The notes below the pieces were generated by a model. That model worked only from the letters and a program-made list of their open reading frames with translations, was not told where the DNA came from and did no database searches. DNA of 64,000 nucleotides. Source: Selaginella moellendorffii (lineage: Eukaryota; Streptophyta; Lycopodiopsida; Selaginellales; Selaginellaceae). This document shows, piece after piece, positions 11,945 to 22,710 of the stretch. The DNA is taken from assembly GCF_000143415.4 (NCBI RefSeq), contig NW_003314263.1, forward strand, positions 684,165-748,164, in the 5' to 3' direction. Every line of letters begins with the position of its first letter. Positions within the stretch are counted from its first letter, which is position 1. The position numbers were made by a program, and so were the translations under genes.

Positions 11945-13690
11945 AATAGGCATGGCTTTAGCATAACAAACTGATATGTCAGTGGTACCTTTGAGTGTCG
12001 GTCATGGGATTGGACACGTAGAGCACTTGGACCAAGTGAAAAGGTTGAGTGGTAGGGATGCCATTCTTGGGGCTAGCAAGCCCCAAGTTTGGAATAAGAC
12101 TTATGGAGGCTGTGAGTGAGACTCCTCCAAGTGGCCGGAAGTGTGGTTAAGTGACTAAAGTATAATGGAAACTTTAGTCACTTACATCAATTTAATTGTG
12201 TATCACAACTCCGGGGAATCCCCCACTTGGCAGTGCACCGAAGCCAACCTCCTTACTTAGAGTCTATGACCATTGAAAAATGATTGTTCTCATATTCTAA
12301 ACCATCACTATGCTCTAGTGAGTTAGGATTCGAACCCAAACACTAAATCGTTGAGACTCGAACCAACCTTTATATATGCATCTATAGATGGCATCACCCA
12401 AGATCCTATCATGACTCCCTACGCCGATGCACCAACTTATACCCAAAGCACGCTATAAATCACAACTTAAGAACTTAATTCCTTCGAATTGCTAAATCCT
12501 TTCACTTGATAGATCAGTGATCATGAATGGACTCTTCCATACTTGGCATTATAGGCCACCCCTTTTGAAATCAACACTTTCAATTAAGGTCTTTATTCCC
12601 CTAACTTGCCAATCTCATAGTAAATCACCCAACAAACATAACAAGGTTTTATGCATAAGCGTGTAAGTCTTCAACTATTGACTTTTGTTCAAAGCCATAC
12701 CTTTGAACACTCGGGAACTAATTCCCCAACTTTAATAGCCTTGCCTTATAGTAAACTTAAAGACTATACTTCTGTTGTGCCACTTTATTTTTGTGCATTC
12801 TGATGAACCATTTACACTTATCTTTCTAGGTGCTAACTTACCTAGAGTTGTCTTCGGGAACATTAAAGAGGCTTTGTCCCTTAACTTGCTAAAGCCTTTC
12901 CTTTGGCAAGCCTTCTCATTGTTATATGGTCTAACATGATTAATTCCATATTTTAGACTTTCTATGGCATCATGGTTGCCAATAGCAACACATTCCAGCA
13001 CCCGCTTGATTTTCCACTCCCAACTTGTATAACCACCCTTGACTATGCTCTTCGATTTCTATAATTCTATCTCTTTATTACTTATTTTTGGCCTTATACA
13101 TTCCTTTTAGTTATTTTCCTCCTGACTAAGAGGTAGTTTTGCACTTTCTACCACGCCTTAGCACTTCGACTGGGTCTCAGACTTGGTCTCAGATTTGGTC
13201 TCAATCTCAATCTTGGTCTCGGTCTCGGTCTCAGTCTTGATCTTGAACTCCATCTCAGGTCCATCTCAGACTTCATCTCGGTCCATCTTGGACTCCATCT
13301 CGGGTCCATCTCGGACTCCATCTTGGGTCCATCTCGGACTCCATCTTGGGTCCATCTCGGACTCCATTTCAGACTCCATCTCAGGTCCATCTTGGACTCC
13401 AACTTAGGTATATCTCGAGTCATGTGTTAGTCCTTTTGTGTCCCTTTTCTAGAGACTCACTTTTTGCTTGCTTCTTGCTCGTTTCTTGAGCACTCCATTG
13501 AGAGTTCTAATCTCGCTCTTGACTTTTCAAGTCAAAACTTTTAATCTAAACGTGTTATACTTATTTAGCTTTCACTTTGGCCACTATCATATGGCACCCT
13601 TTTGGCTCTACTTTGGGGCTCAAGGATTTATGTTTCACAAGTGGTTAAATGGCTAAAGTAGAATGGAAAATTTAATTGCTTACATATAGG
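11945..13690. mobile_element. Rearranged, decayed relic of the LARD family
   Basis: Three parts are recognisable by comparison with 1342-9135. 11945-12186 matches the LTR terminus in reverse orientation. 12200-13146 matches the internal region near 4600-5560 in the same orientation. 13147-13637 matches the LTR with its tandem repeat block and its end, followed by a second inverted LTR tip at 13638-13683. Most differences are C-to-T or G-to-A. It holds no gene. Confidence 0.75.
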
Positions 13691-13837
13691 TCTTTCTATT
13701 GGCTAGAGATGTGACGTGATGTTATTTGATATATGCATAGCTGTGTTTAGTGTTCAGCTTGTAATACTCCCCTTGGTGCTGCAGAAGGATAGTTGGAGTC
13801 AATTGCAATTTCTCGTCCGTTTAAGTTGATGGCATTT

Positions 13838-14420
13838 AATTTGATGGGACCTTTTCCATGATCAACTGCTGACAATGAGTATGTCATTATTGTTTCTGAC
13901 TATTTGCTCTTGTTAACACATCTACAACTAATATTAGATACTTCCTCTTCAATCAAGTGGTGTTCCAGCAATTCTGTCCAAAGCAGGTTCTTTCAAATAA
14001 TAGTACCGTATTTATGGCTGAGGCATTTCAAGTTTTGACATCTTAGTTGGGGATATGCCACACTTTCACAAGTGTTTATTATCCACAATTAGACAGTTTA
14101 GTGGAACGGCTCTTTCGAACCTTCAAAAAGATAATTGCAAAGTACATGAACTTTCAGCATTTGGATTGAGATGTTATTTACAATCTCTTCGGTATGCGTA
14201 TGTTACAAGAGTGCAGAGTTCTATTATTGTTTCACGATATAAACTCCTATATGGTCATAATCCAATACTATCAACGAAGTTGGGTTTACCTTCACAATTG
14301 CCGTGGGCTACCGATGCTAAGTTGTGGGATCAATATTTGATAAGCATTTTTCCACTTGTCTGAGCAAAGTCTACTAAACACGTGGGCCGTGTATAAGTGG
14401 GACAACAATGATGCTACAAC
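13838..14420 (+). pseudogene. Degenerate Ty3/gypsy integrase core
   Basis: Plus-strand pieces in several frames resemble the integrase core: LMGPFP, then NEYVIIVSDYLL, then TSVYYPQLDSLVERLFRTFK near 14067-14125, which is the conserved YHPQTDGLVER region. Stops and frameshifts are numerous. It is in opposite orientation to the gypsy element at 1-11.9 kb, so it comes from a separate, older insertion. Confidence 0.7.
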
Positions 14421-14640
14421 TTTCATCATTGCCATATGTGAAGTACAAAATTGAGGACTTGATTTAATTTGTTTTCCCTATCTTATAATATGTAGTTTAT
14501 CTAAGGGGCTCCTTGCTCAATGGAAAGGATCGTATTAGGGTTGTAGCAAGTTGTACTATAAGTTTATGAGTTTCGGCATGACATTCAGTAGACTGATCCT
14601 CCAAAAATTGTGTATGTGCAACGACTGAAATGCTTTGCTT

Positions 14641-14790
14641 TACCATCTAATGGTTGATATTCAATAAAATTAATTTTGTGTTTATAAATTATGAGCATGT
14701 TTATAATTATAAATTACCATTTTGATTCATTAAATTAATAAATAAAAATAACAGTACTCTTAAGCAAACCAAGCATTTGCAGTAAATTAT
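14641..14790. repeat. AT-rich dispersed repeat (partner at 24585-24760, inverted)
   Basis: An AT-rich stretch that matches, by eye and in reverse complement, a segment at about 24585-24760, with shared words such as CATCTAATGGTTGATAT. A third, weaker copy adjoins the second at 24760-24840. No coding capacity; possibly a miniature element, but its ends are not defined. Confidence 0.5.
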
Positions 14791-15191
14791 TTCCTCAAGA
14801 ACAGATCATGTTCAGTTTAATGATGACTTTGGGCAACATTGGGTGGACCATACTCATGATTTTGCAAGTTATAATGCCTGACCTCTTGATACTCTTAACA
14901 GGAGGCTCCACCAAATTCCAGGAGAGATCATAAGTTACTGCAAAAAACAAGCAATAATAAAAAGCCAATAAAGTGTTCCAAGAATTTCTGGACGTGCCAT
15001 GAGACAATTGTCAATGCCTAGGCTTGAGCTTTGTTGTTGGATACGATCACCCTGAAGAATGGGCTAAGCTTCAGGCTCATGGAAGGACCAGAGTTAAAAT
15101 CAAATCGATTTTTTAAAGTTTAAGCCTGTTACCTTCAGCCTTCTCCTCTGCCTTCTCGGAAATTCACGTAGGAGCCACCTTAAACACGCTC

Positions 15192-15202
15192 TTTATATTA
15201 TA
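15192..15202 (+). promoter_or_regulatory. Probable TATA box of the first GST gene
   Basis: TTATATTATAA about 75 bp upstream of the ATG; the second copy has the same element near 21581-21591. The first 95 bp upstream of the start codon are almost identical in the two genes. Confidence 0.5.
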
Positions 15203-15273
15203 AAACGCGACCCTTCATTCAATCAAACCTCATTCCATTCGCATTTCCAACTTTCCTTGTCAATTTTCCAGCC

Positions 15274-16010
15274 ATGGCTTCTCGCGATCAAGAGGTGACA
15301 CTGCTCAGCGCTTGGCCCAGCCCCTTTTCCATGCGAGTCAAGCTTGCACTAGCGCTCAAAGGCATCGAGCACGAAGATCTCCCCCAAGACCTTGGCAACA
15401 AGAGCAAGATCCTGCTCGAATCCAATCCAGTTCACAAGAAGGTCCCCGTTCTCATCCACAAGGGCAAGCCCATCCTGGAATCGGCCATCATTGTCCACTA
15501 CATCGACGAGGTCTGGCCCGAAACAAGCCCACTCTTGCCTCAGGACGCATTCCTCCGCGCACAGCACCGCTTCTGGAGCGATTTCATCGACAAAAAGGTA
15601 TGGATTCTCTTACTAGAAATCTGCTGCTACGGGTTTTATACTCTTCCTGCTTATCGATCACACAGCTTTTCGACTCCTGGATACGATTCTTGCGTAGTAA
15701 CGGTGACGCGGCCGTGAACGAGGAGTTCAACCAAAACTGTTTGCTTATCGAGGGAGCTCTGGCGGAGCTGGGCAGTGAGGAAGAGGGCCCCTTCTTTGGT
15801 GGCGCGAGCATGTCGTTCTTGGATGTGCTGCTGGCACCCTATGCGGTGTGGATCCCAGGAGTTGAGCAAGTGATGGGCTTGAAGCCCGCGAAATGCCCGC
15901 GTTTCCACAAGCTCTTGGCGGCCGCGTCCGAGCACCCCTCGGCCAAAGTGGCGCTGCCGCAAGTCGAGAGGCTCAAGAAGTTTATTCGGGTTCACTTTGA
16001 GAGCAAGTGA
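15274..16010 (+). CDS. Tau-class glutathione S-transferase, copy 1
   Basis: Two exons, 15274-15597 and 15666-16010, separated by a 68-bp phase-0 GT-AG intron, give 222 residues, normal for plant tau GSTs. The N-terminal thioredoxin-like domain carries the catalytic Ser16 (in SAWPSPFSMR), the glutathione-site motif KKVPVL and the Glu69-Ser70 pair. The intron sits after the conserved FWSDFIDKK segment, as in plant tau GST genes. The helical C-terminal domain (about residues 95-222) sets the hydrophobic substrate site. Tau enzymes conjugate glutathione to xenobiotics and stress metabolites in the cytosol. No damage seen. A near-identical paralogue lies 6.4 kb downstream. The natural substrate is unknown. 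Confidence 0.95.
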
Positions 16011-16130
16011 GCGATGATTGTTTACAAAATCTAATAAATCTCTTGCCCGACTGTCCTGGAAGAAGATTGGAGTCAAGACGTTAGTGTCCTCCTCGCAGAT
16101 TGTGCTAACCCTTGAGTTACAGAATCCCAG

Positions 16131-16836
16131 TGATCGCCGGAGAAGAGGAGCTGGTCTTGCCTGAGCACGCCAGTGAGCGATCCTGGATTTCTTCCACTTA
16201 ATCCTCTAGCGAGGAGAGAAGAGGGGGATCCTAAATGCTTACTTAACTGAAACCCTTTTAGGGTTCACCTTTAATCTAATGACTGGTTATGGTCTACTTA
16301 GTTAGTAAACACTGTTTTGATTGTTATAATTTTGTTAAATTGAAAATTAAATTAGAATAATATCAAAACAATAAATATTAAATTCCACAAATGTGTTTCC
16401 TCAAAGAAAATTATGAAATTTGTTAAAAGGAATTAGAGGAAATTATCAGATCCAAATGATAAGTCTCCATTGCAAAAGGTTAAATGTTATGCTGGTACAT
16501 GTGACCCACGTCATACCACCTTCTTCTCTAGTTTAGGCAGTTGACCACCTGAGCAAACATTAGTGTAATTATTCACTAAAACGTAATTAAGAAAATAAGC
16601 CTTTAACAGTTACTTCCCATTTGACGGCTGCCATTGGGTAGATCAGTTTGCCACTTCATTATTATATCATTATTATAGAAGCTTAGCCATGATCAAGAGC
16701 ATTTCCTTGAAGAATAACGAATAGAATGAGATTCGCAAGTAAGCATACCATGAGATTCGCAAGGCCCCTTATACCAGGAGGAACAAACTCTATGGCACAA
16801 AGAGTGAGTACCACAATGGAACTTTAATGGAGAAGA
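16131..16836. other. Intergenic, GST to P450
   Basis: AT-rich spacer holding the GST 3' flank and the P450 5' flank. No ORF, RNA gene or repeat recognised apart from the duplicated GST flank at its left end. Confidence 0.6.
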
Positions 16837-18435
16837 ATGCTCACCTCGTTGGAGAGCATGGAGTTCTTAGTTGGTTTTGCAATTCTCTTGATCTTGGTTG
16901 TCTTCTCGAGCGTGTTCTACCTGAGAGTAGCATCGCAATCGCCATCACTCCCCACTCCACTGCCGATCATCGGCCATCTTTACCTCTTGGGAAAGCTCCC
17001 TCACCATTCTCTCCTCGCGATCGCTCGAAAGTATGGCCCCCTCGTCCAGCTCCGGCTTGGCTCGGTACCTGTGGTGATCGCGTCAAGCCCCGAGATGGCG
17101 AGAGAGTTTCTAAGAAACCAGGATCTCACCTTTGCGTCGAGGCCGACGTTGCTTACCACGAAGTACATCCTCTATGACTCCAAGGACATGGTTTTTGCTC
17201 CATACGGCGAGCACTGGAGGAGCATGAGGAAGCTGTGCGTCGTGGAGCTCCTGACGGACCGTCGCCTCGCCTCATCGCAGCAGGCAAGGCTGGAAGAGCT
17301 ACAGAGATTGTTAGCGAAGATCGCAAAAGTTGTGGAGACGAGCGAACCTTTCTTGCTGCTAGATCTGCTGACGGAGTTTACGTTCAACGTCATCACCCGG
17401 ATGGTGATGAACAAGGCTTACTTTGGATCCGGAGAGACGATGGAGGAGCTCGCGGCCACCAGAGACTTCATCCATATGCAAGAGCAAGGAACCATTCTTC
17501 TCGGGGAGTTCCACATCGGCGACTACATCCCGTTTCTCAAGTGGTTCGACTCGAGCGTCGCCAAGATGAAAGCCCTGCACAAGATCCAGGACGAGTTCCC
17601 GCAAAAAGTGGTCGATCAGCACGTCCTTGCGAGGCAAAGCAGAGAACAAACTCAAGCTCACGATGGAGATGGAGATTTCGTCGACACACTCTTGTCTCTA
17701 GACTCTCCAGATCCAAACAATCAAGCTAGAAACATTAAGGCACTCATCCAGGTACTCTAAAGAAGAACAAAGAAAGAATCCATACCTTGGAAGTTCTTAC
17801 ATGTTGTGTTTGTTCTCGTCTAGAATCTCTTGGGAGCTGGAACAGACACCTCCATTACCACGATCCAATGGGCAATGGCGGAGTTGCTAAACAATCCCAG
17901 AGCCCTGGAGAAAGCACAGGAAGAATTACGCGCGAAATTCGGCAATGCCCGCCAGGAAATCATCCAAGAACACGAGCTAAAAGATCTACCATACCTCCAT
18001 GCAGTGATCAAGGAGACCTTCCGCCTCCATCCGCCAGCGCCGCTCCTCATCCCCCACCAATCCACCCAAGACACCACCGTCGCGGGCCTCGCCATCGCCA
18101 AGGGCACGCGCCTCTTCGTCAATGTCTATGCCATCGGCCGAGACCCTGCCCTGTGGAAATCCCCCGACGATTTCCTCCCGGAGCGGTTCCTGGGATCCAG
18201 CATTGACGTCCACGGCAAGAATTTCGAGCTCCTCCCGTTTGGATCGGGGCGGCGCGGCTGCCCTGGCATGGCGCTGGGATTGATCACTGTCCAGCTCGCC
18301 CTCGCGAATCTGCTGCATCGATTCCAGTGGAGCTTGGCGCCGGGCGTGGACGCGCATCCCATGGCCGAGTGCTTCGGCGTCGTCACCACCATGGAAATCC
18401 CACTCCGCGCTCGAGCAAGCCCTAATAAGGATTGA
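16837..18435 (+). CDS. Cytochrome P450, A-type (CYP71 clan)
   Basis: Exons 16837-17751 and 17824-18435 with a 72-bp phase-0 intron, encoding 508 residues. The N-terminal hydrophobic anchor (about 8-30) is followed by the proline hinge PTPLPIIGHL. The I-helix oxygen-binding motif GAGTDTS is at 309-315, at the start of exon 2; the ExxR motif is in KETFRLHPP near 366; PERF follows, then the heme-binding FGSGRRGCPG with Cys451. The conserved intron position before the I-helix is the one typical of A-type plant P450s. It should be an ER-anchored monooxygenase of secondary metabolism needing P450 reductase. The family within the CYP71 clan cannot be set by eye. A second in-frame ATG at 16858 is a possible start. 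Confidence 0.94.
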
Positions 18436-18805
18436 TACGTTCTAAATATTTTCAAATGTATTCCAGGTGAAATTCTAGTGTTTCTTTAGATTCTTTTCTG
18501 TTTTTTTTTTTTTTAGCTTATAGAGGAAGAAGCAAGCTTGGATCAGCAAAGTTTTGTATAGTTTCTGAATTTTTAAATCTCCTAAATGCTTGAATTGTGA
18601 AGGAAAGAAATAGTCAGGCGACTAATGTACAAATGAGCAGTCAATCTTTTGTAACTTTGACAAGTTTGGTTTGGTTGTTAGCAGGATTTTGTTGAAATTC
18701 TTGTGCAAGAGTTTGAGTTCTATTTGATATCATCAGCTTGATTTCTATTTGACTGAGCATGTATAAAGTCTCACTGGGGCTACAAGGGGCAATGTCGTGT
18801 AAGCA
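18436..18805. other. Intergenic, P450 to small secreted peptide gene
   Basis: About 370 bp with a T-rich run near 18501-18514 in the presumed P450 3' UTR. No separate feature recognised. Confidence 0.5.
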
Positions 18806-19144
18806 ATGGAAGCAACAGGCCTGATCATCTTGCTGCTCCTCACTGTTTCTCAGGGTAGTTATTGTTGATGAATCTTTTCTTTTCCCGTTTCATTGACAGC
18901 TTTCTGTGGATGGTTTCAGGTATGTTGCCTGAGCAGGCGGTAGCGTTTAGAACACTCAAGCAAGGTAAATCTCTCTCTGGATTCATCCTCTCAATCACTG
19001 CTCTTGGTTGTTGTTTTTGCAGTCTGTCCACAAGTGTGCACATACACTTCTGTTGTGTGTAATGGCGTGTGTAGGGATAGAGTCTGCTATAGCGACTGCA
19101 ACTTACCAGCAAATTGCACTGGATATAGGGGTGCTTGCTCCTGA
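18806..19144 (+). CDS. Small secreted 8-cysteine peptide (three exons)
   Basis: Found by joining exons 18806-18854, 18920-18964 and 19023-19144; both introns (65 and 58 bp) are GT-AG and phase 1. The product is 71 residues. A signal peptide begins MEATGLIILLLLTVSQ, with likely cleavage near residue 25 (after AVA), then a short linker and a compact C-terminal domain of eight cysteines spaced C-x3-C-x6-C-x3-C-x4-C-x3-C-x5-C-x6-C, ending GACS. The even Cys count, tight spacing and signal peptide point to a disulfide-stabilised apoplastic peptide. I do not recognise the family. The phase-1 three-exon layout resembles that of the CRP genes at 35-57 kb, but the sequences are unrelated by eye. Expression is unproven. 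Confidence 0.72.
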
Positions 19145-19225
19145 TATGGAGCACAATCTATAATAATCCCCAAGGTGAAGGATGTTGTGTTTGTATTTTG
19201 ATCATGAATTTACTCCGAGAAAAAT

Positions 19226-19312
19226 GCATACCTCTAGAAGTTCTTCTGGGTTGTGTTCTTCTTTCCTCTGCACTTGGGAGCTGGAACAGACACGTCCATC
19301 ATCGCATGCATA
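19226..19312 (+). pseudogene. P450 fragment (intron end and I-helix start)
   Basis: About 85 bp match the last part of the P450 intron and the start of exon 2 (17788-17865), including the codons for LGAGTDTS. The intron acceptor context is damaged and no further P450 sequence follows. A short second echo of the same intron sequence occurs near 19308-19340. A remnant of a duplicated P450. Confidence 0.65.
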
Positions 19313-19344
19313 CCTCAGAAGTTCTTTTTTCCCCCTTGAGCTAG

Positions 19345-20300
19345 AGCTGCAATGAGAACGAATTTCGGGCAGTGCCCCATTTCTGGGGTTTCTCAATTCT
19401 AGGGCTTCTAGGCATTCACCAGTCGGAATTGCAGCTGCCATCGATTCATTGAATTTGCAACCAAATCTGCTTAACTAAAAGGACTTTTCTTTGAATGGTT
19501 TTTGTTGAGCGCGCACTTACTGGACAAAGTCCTTGATCCTTGCCTTTTGACTGAGGGGATGGAGATGAAGCTCCTCTCCTTTCTCCACCCAGCAGCAAAG
19601 TAGCTCTAGATTTGAGCATTTTTTATCCTCAGGAAAGTGAGTGGATGTAAACATTTTTCTTGGATAGGAGTGTTGGGCAAAAAGTGGGTGTTATTTTGAA
19701 GGTCAGAATGCAAATCAATAGATTAAGAAAGTGATTTTCAAATTTGGGCATCCAGATCCTAAAAATATCCCACTTTTCATTTCCAGATTTAAGAAAAACC
19801 TAAATGTCATAATCAAGCTAAAAATTGTCATTGTGACTTCTAACAAAAAAGGATAAATAGTCATAAAACTAAAAACCTTTTTAACTAGTCATATGTATTT
19901 GTATGTATCTATATATTTATATATGTATATTTCTATTAGCAACTGGACTAAATATAAAAAAAATATTCAAAGATGCTTCATTAGGATAAAGAACTTTATA
20001 AGATTATGAGGAAATGAAATTTAGAGTGTGCAATTTGTAAAGCAAGCTAAAAACGAAGACAAACGAATTAAAACAAATTAAAACGAAGACAACTGAAGAC
20101 AAACAAAAACAAACAAAAACACGTGGCTTGGAAATACTTTGAGCAGGGTTCTAGAATATGCACTCGCATCTTTGGGGGGTTGGGAATGGGCCATGAATGG
20201 GGCAGATGCTGACGGGATAATCAGCTTTATGCACAGTTGAACGCAGAGCAGTGACGGAGAGTCACACGATTCAGATAGAAGTTTTTGGAAGTACTCGGTG
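19345..20300. other. Intergenic, AT-rich
   Basis: No gene recognised. It contains AT-rich simple sequence (about 19900-19945) and a short run of AAACGAAGAC/AAACAAAAAC repeats (about 20050-20120). Confidence 0.5.
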
Positions 20301-20439
20301 AGAGACAATGGCAAGGCCGAGGTTCTCTTTCGATCGATGCAACAGTGCTGTGGAGCAAACGCATGAACTTTTGCCACTGCGCTCCATGCTCCACTCTCTC
20401 AGCTGCCGAAGAATTGATGGGAGGATGGTGAAAGTTTGT

Positions 20440-20575
20440 TTCGCTGCAACGAGGCAGCGAAGTTCATCGTCAAGCCGAGACTGGGATGAGAACAGATCCT
20501 ATCCTTTGCAATGTCTACGTGGGGAATGCTCTCATCGACATGTATGTGAAGTCCCAGGTGCTCAAGAGGTGTGAT
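20440..20575 (+). pseudogene. PPR gene remnant
   Basis: One frame reads GSEVHRQAETGMRTDPI and then VYVGNALIDMYVKS, which matches the G-x-x-I/V-H ... VGNALIDMYAKCG segment shared by PLS-class PPR proteins. The sequences before and after do not continue the PPR array, and no start or stop frames it. From 20580 to about 21060 there are open stretches (for example EITKLVRQQDTDTLSQLMAL) that I do not recognise and cannot assign to a gene. Confidence 0.5.
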
Positions 20576-21284
20576 ACCATTCGGTTTTATGCCAGATCAA
20601 GAAGATTTTTCTTGGCAACCTTTGCTCTCACAGTGAAAGATATCCGAGTGGAGCCAGCACTTTTGTGGCTGCTCAAGAATGCTAGCCCGGAAAGACAAGA
20701 GATAACTAAGCTCGTGAGACAACAGGACACTGATACGTTGAGCCAGCTCATGGCCCTGCTTGTCGGGGAGTTATCTTCAAAGAAGCACGTACTGGCTGCT
20801 TGCTCGCTCTAGTTACGGAACAAGACATGGGCAAGGAAGGAGCTGCTGGATACGAGGCCTTCGACACGCTCATGACTCTACTCAAAAGCAAGGAGAAGCT
20901 GCCTCGGTGATAACCAGGGTCTTTGCTCTTTGCAAGGACACGCCTGTCGTCCAAAAGGCAACGGGACCTCTAAACAAGCTCGTCAAGAACATCAACGAGG
21001 AGGAGCCAGGGATGGTCATCTTTGTTTGTAACTCGCTTTTAGCTTACTTACGAATTGCACGCCATAGAGAGTACATTTGCTTTAGCATATAATAAGATAT
21101 AAAAAGATGTTTATTACAAAAGAACAAAATGTTTAGAATTTCTAAGTTTGAGCAAGCATTAAAACTCACCACAGGTCAGGAATTTCAATAAGAGCATAGG
21201 CAAATATCCAGAGTGCTTCCATACTGTGAGGTAAAAAAGAGAATAGCAAGAAATACTTTCACAGATAGTGAGATAATTACTGGG

Positions 21285-22710
21285 GTATTTTTTCCTCAAG
21301 AACAGGATCATGCTGGGTTTATTTTGATGACTTTGGGCTGATACTCTTAACAGGAGGCTCTCGTATTCGAGATCACAAGTTACTGCAAAAAACAAGCAAA
21401 AATAAAGGCCAATAAAGTGTTTCAAGAATTTCTGGATGAGACGATTGCCACCAGCAGGGCTCAGGCTCATGGAAGGACCAAAGTCAAAATCAATCGATTT
21501 TTTAAAGTTTAAGCCTGTTACCTTCAGCCTTCTCCTCTGCCTTCTCGGAAATTCACGTAGGAGCCACCTTAAACACGCTCTTTATATTATAATACGCGAC
21601 CCTTCATTCAATCAAACCTCATTCCATTCGCATTTCCAACTTTCCCTGTCAATTTTCCAGCCATGGCTTCTCGCGATCAAGAGGTGACACTGCTCAGCGC
21701 TTGGCCCAGCGTCTTTACCATGCGAGTCAAGCTTGCACTAGTGCTCAAAGGCATCGAGCACGAAGATATCCCCCAAGACCTTGGCAACAAGAGCAAGATC
21801 CTGCTCGAATCCAATCCAGTTCACAAGAAGGTCCCCGTTCTCATCCACAAGGGCAAGCCCATCCTGGAATCGGCCATCATTGTCCACTACATCGACGAGG
21901 TCTGGCCCGAAACTAGCCCACTCTTGCCTCAGGACGCATTCCTCCGCGCACAGCACCGCTTCTGGAGCGATTTCATCGACAAAAAGGTATGGATTCTCTT
22001 ACTAGAAATCTGCTGCTACGGGTTTTATACTCTTCTTGCTTATCGATCACACAGCTTTTCGACTCCTTGATACGATTCTTGCGTAGTAACGGTGACGCGG
22101 CCGTGAACGAGGAGTTCAACCAAAACTGTTTGCTTATCGAGGGAGCTCTGGCGGAGCTGGGTAGTGAGGAAGAGGGCCCCTTCTTTGGTGGCGCGAGTAT
22201 GTCGTTCTTGGATGTGCTGCTGGCACCCTATGCGGTGTGGATCCCAGGAGTTGAGCAAGTGATGGGCTTGAAGCCCGCGAAATGCCCGCGTTTCCACAAG
22301 CTCTTGGCGGCCGCGTCCGAGCATCCCTCGGCCAAAGCGGCGCTGCCGCAAGTCGAGAAGCTCAAGGAGTTTATTCGGGTTCGCTTTGCGAGCAAGTGAG
22401 CGATGACTGTTTACAAAATCTAATAAATCTTTTGCCCGACTGTCCTGGAAGAAGATTGGAGTCAAGACGTTAGTGTCCTCCTCGCAGATTGTGCTAATCC
22501 TTGAGTTACAGAATCCCAGTGATCGCCGGAGAAGAGGAGCTGGTCTTGCCTGAGCACGCCAGTGAGCGACGCCGAGACATCCTGGATTTCTTCCATTTCC
22601 CCGCCTGCTTACTTGGATTTCTCCACTAACTGAAACCCTTTTAGGGTCCACCTTTAATCTAATGATGTAATATCAAAACAATAAATATTAAACTCCACAA
22701 ATGTGTTTCG
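21285..22710 (+). repeat. Segmental duplication carrying a GST gene, second copy
   Basis: Second copy of 14790-16395. Flanking homology starts near the TTTCCTCAAGAACAG stretch and ends after CTCCACAAATGTGTTTC. A deletion of about 80 bp relative to copy 1 lies near 22665. Confidence 0.85.
21663..22399 (+). CDS. Tau-class glutathione S-transferase, copy 2
   Basis: Exons 21663-21986 and 22055-22399 with a 68-bp phase-0 intron; 222 residues. It matches copy 1 except for scattered changes. Next to the catalytic Ser16 it reads PSVFTMR where copy 1 has PSPFSMR, and Leu36 becomes Ile. The Ser itself, the KKVPVL motif and the Glu-Ser pair are kept. The C-terminus differs at a few residues (KLKEFIRVRFASK). 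Both copies look functional, and the intron is nearly unchanged, indicating a recent duplication. The changes beside the active site could alter substrate preference (inference). Confidence 0.95.

Larger units (their letters stand above)
14790..16395 (+). repeat. Segmental duplication carrying a GST gene, first copy
   Basis: This segment, including about 480 bp of 5' flank, the gene and about 380 bp of 3' flank, is repeated at about 21285-22710. The second copy lacks some 3' flanking sequence present near 16283-16360. Spacing between start codons is 6,389 bp. Confidence 0.85.

Noticed and set aside
15651-16076. Minus-strand ORF opposite the GST gene
   Set aside because: Shadow of GST exon 2 and intron; the sense strand encodes a complete tau GST.
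20486-21092. Possible ARM-repeat-like or unknown protein gene after the PPR remnant
   Set aside because: Several short open stretches in changing frames with no start, splice sites or recognised motif; recorded only as unassigned sequence.
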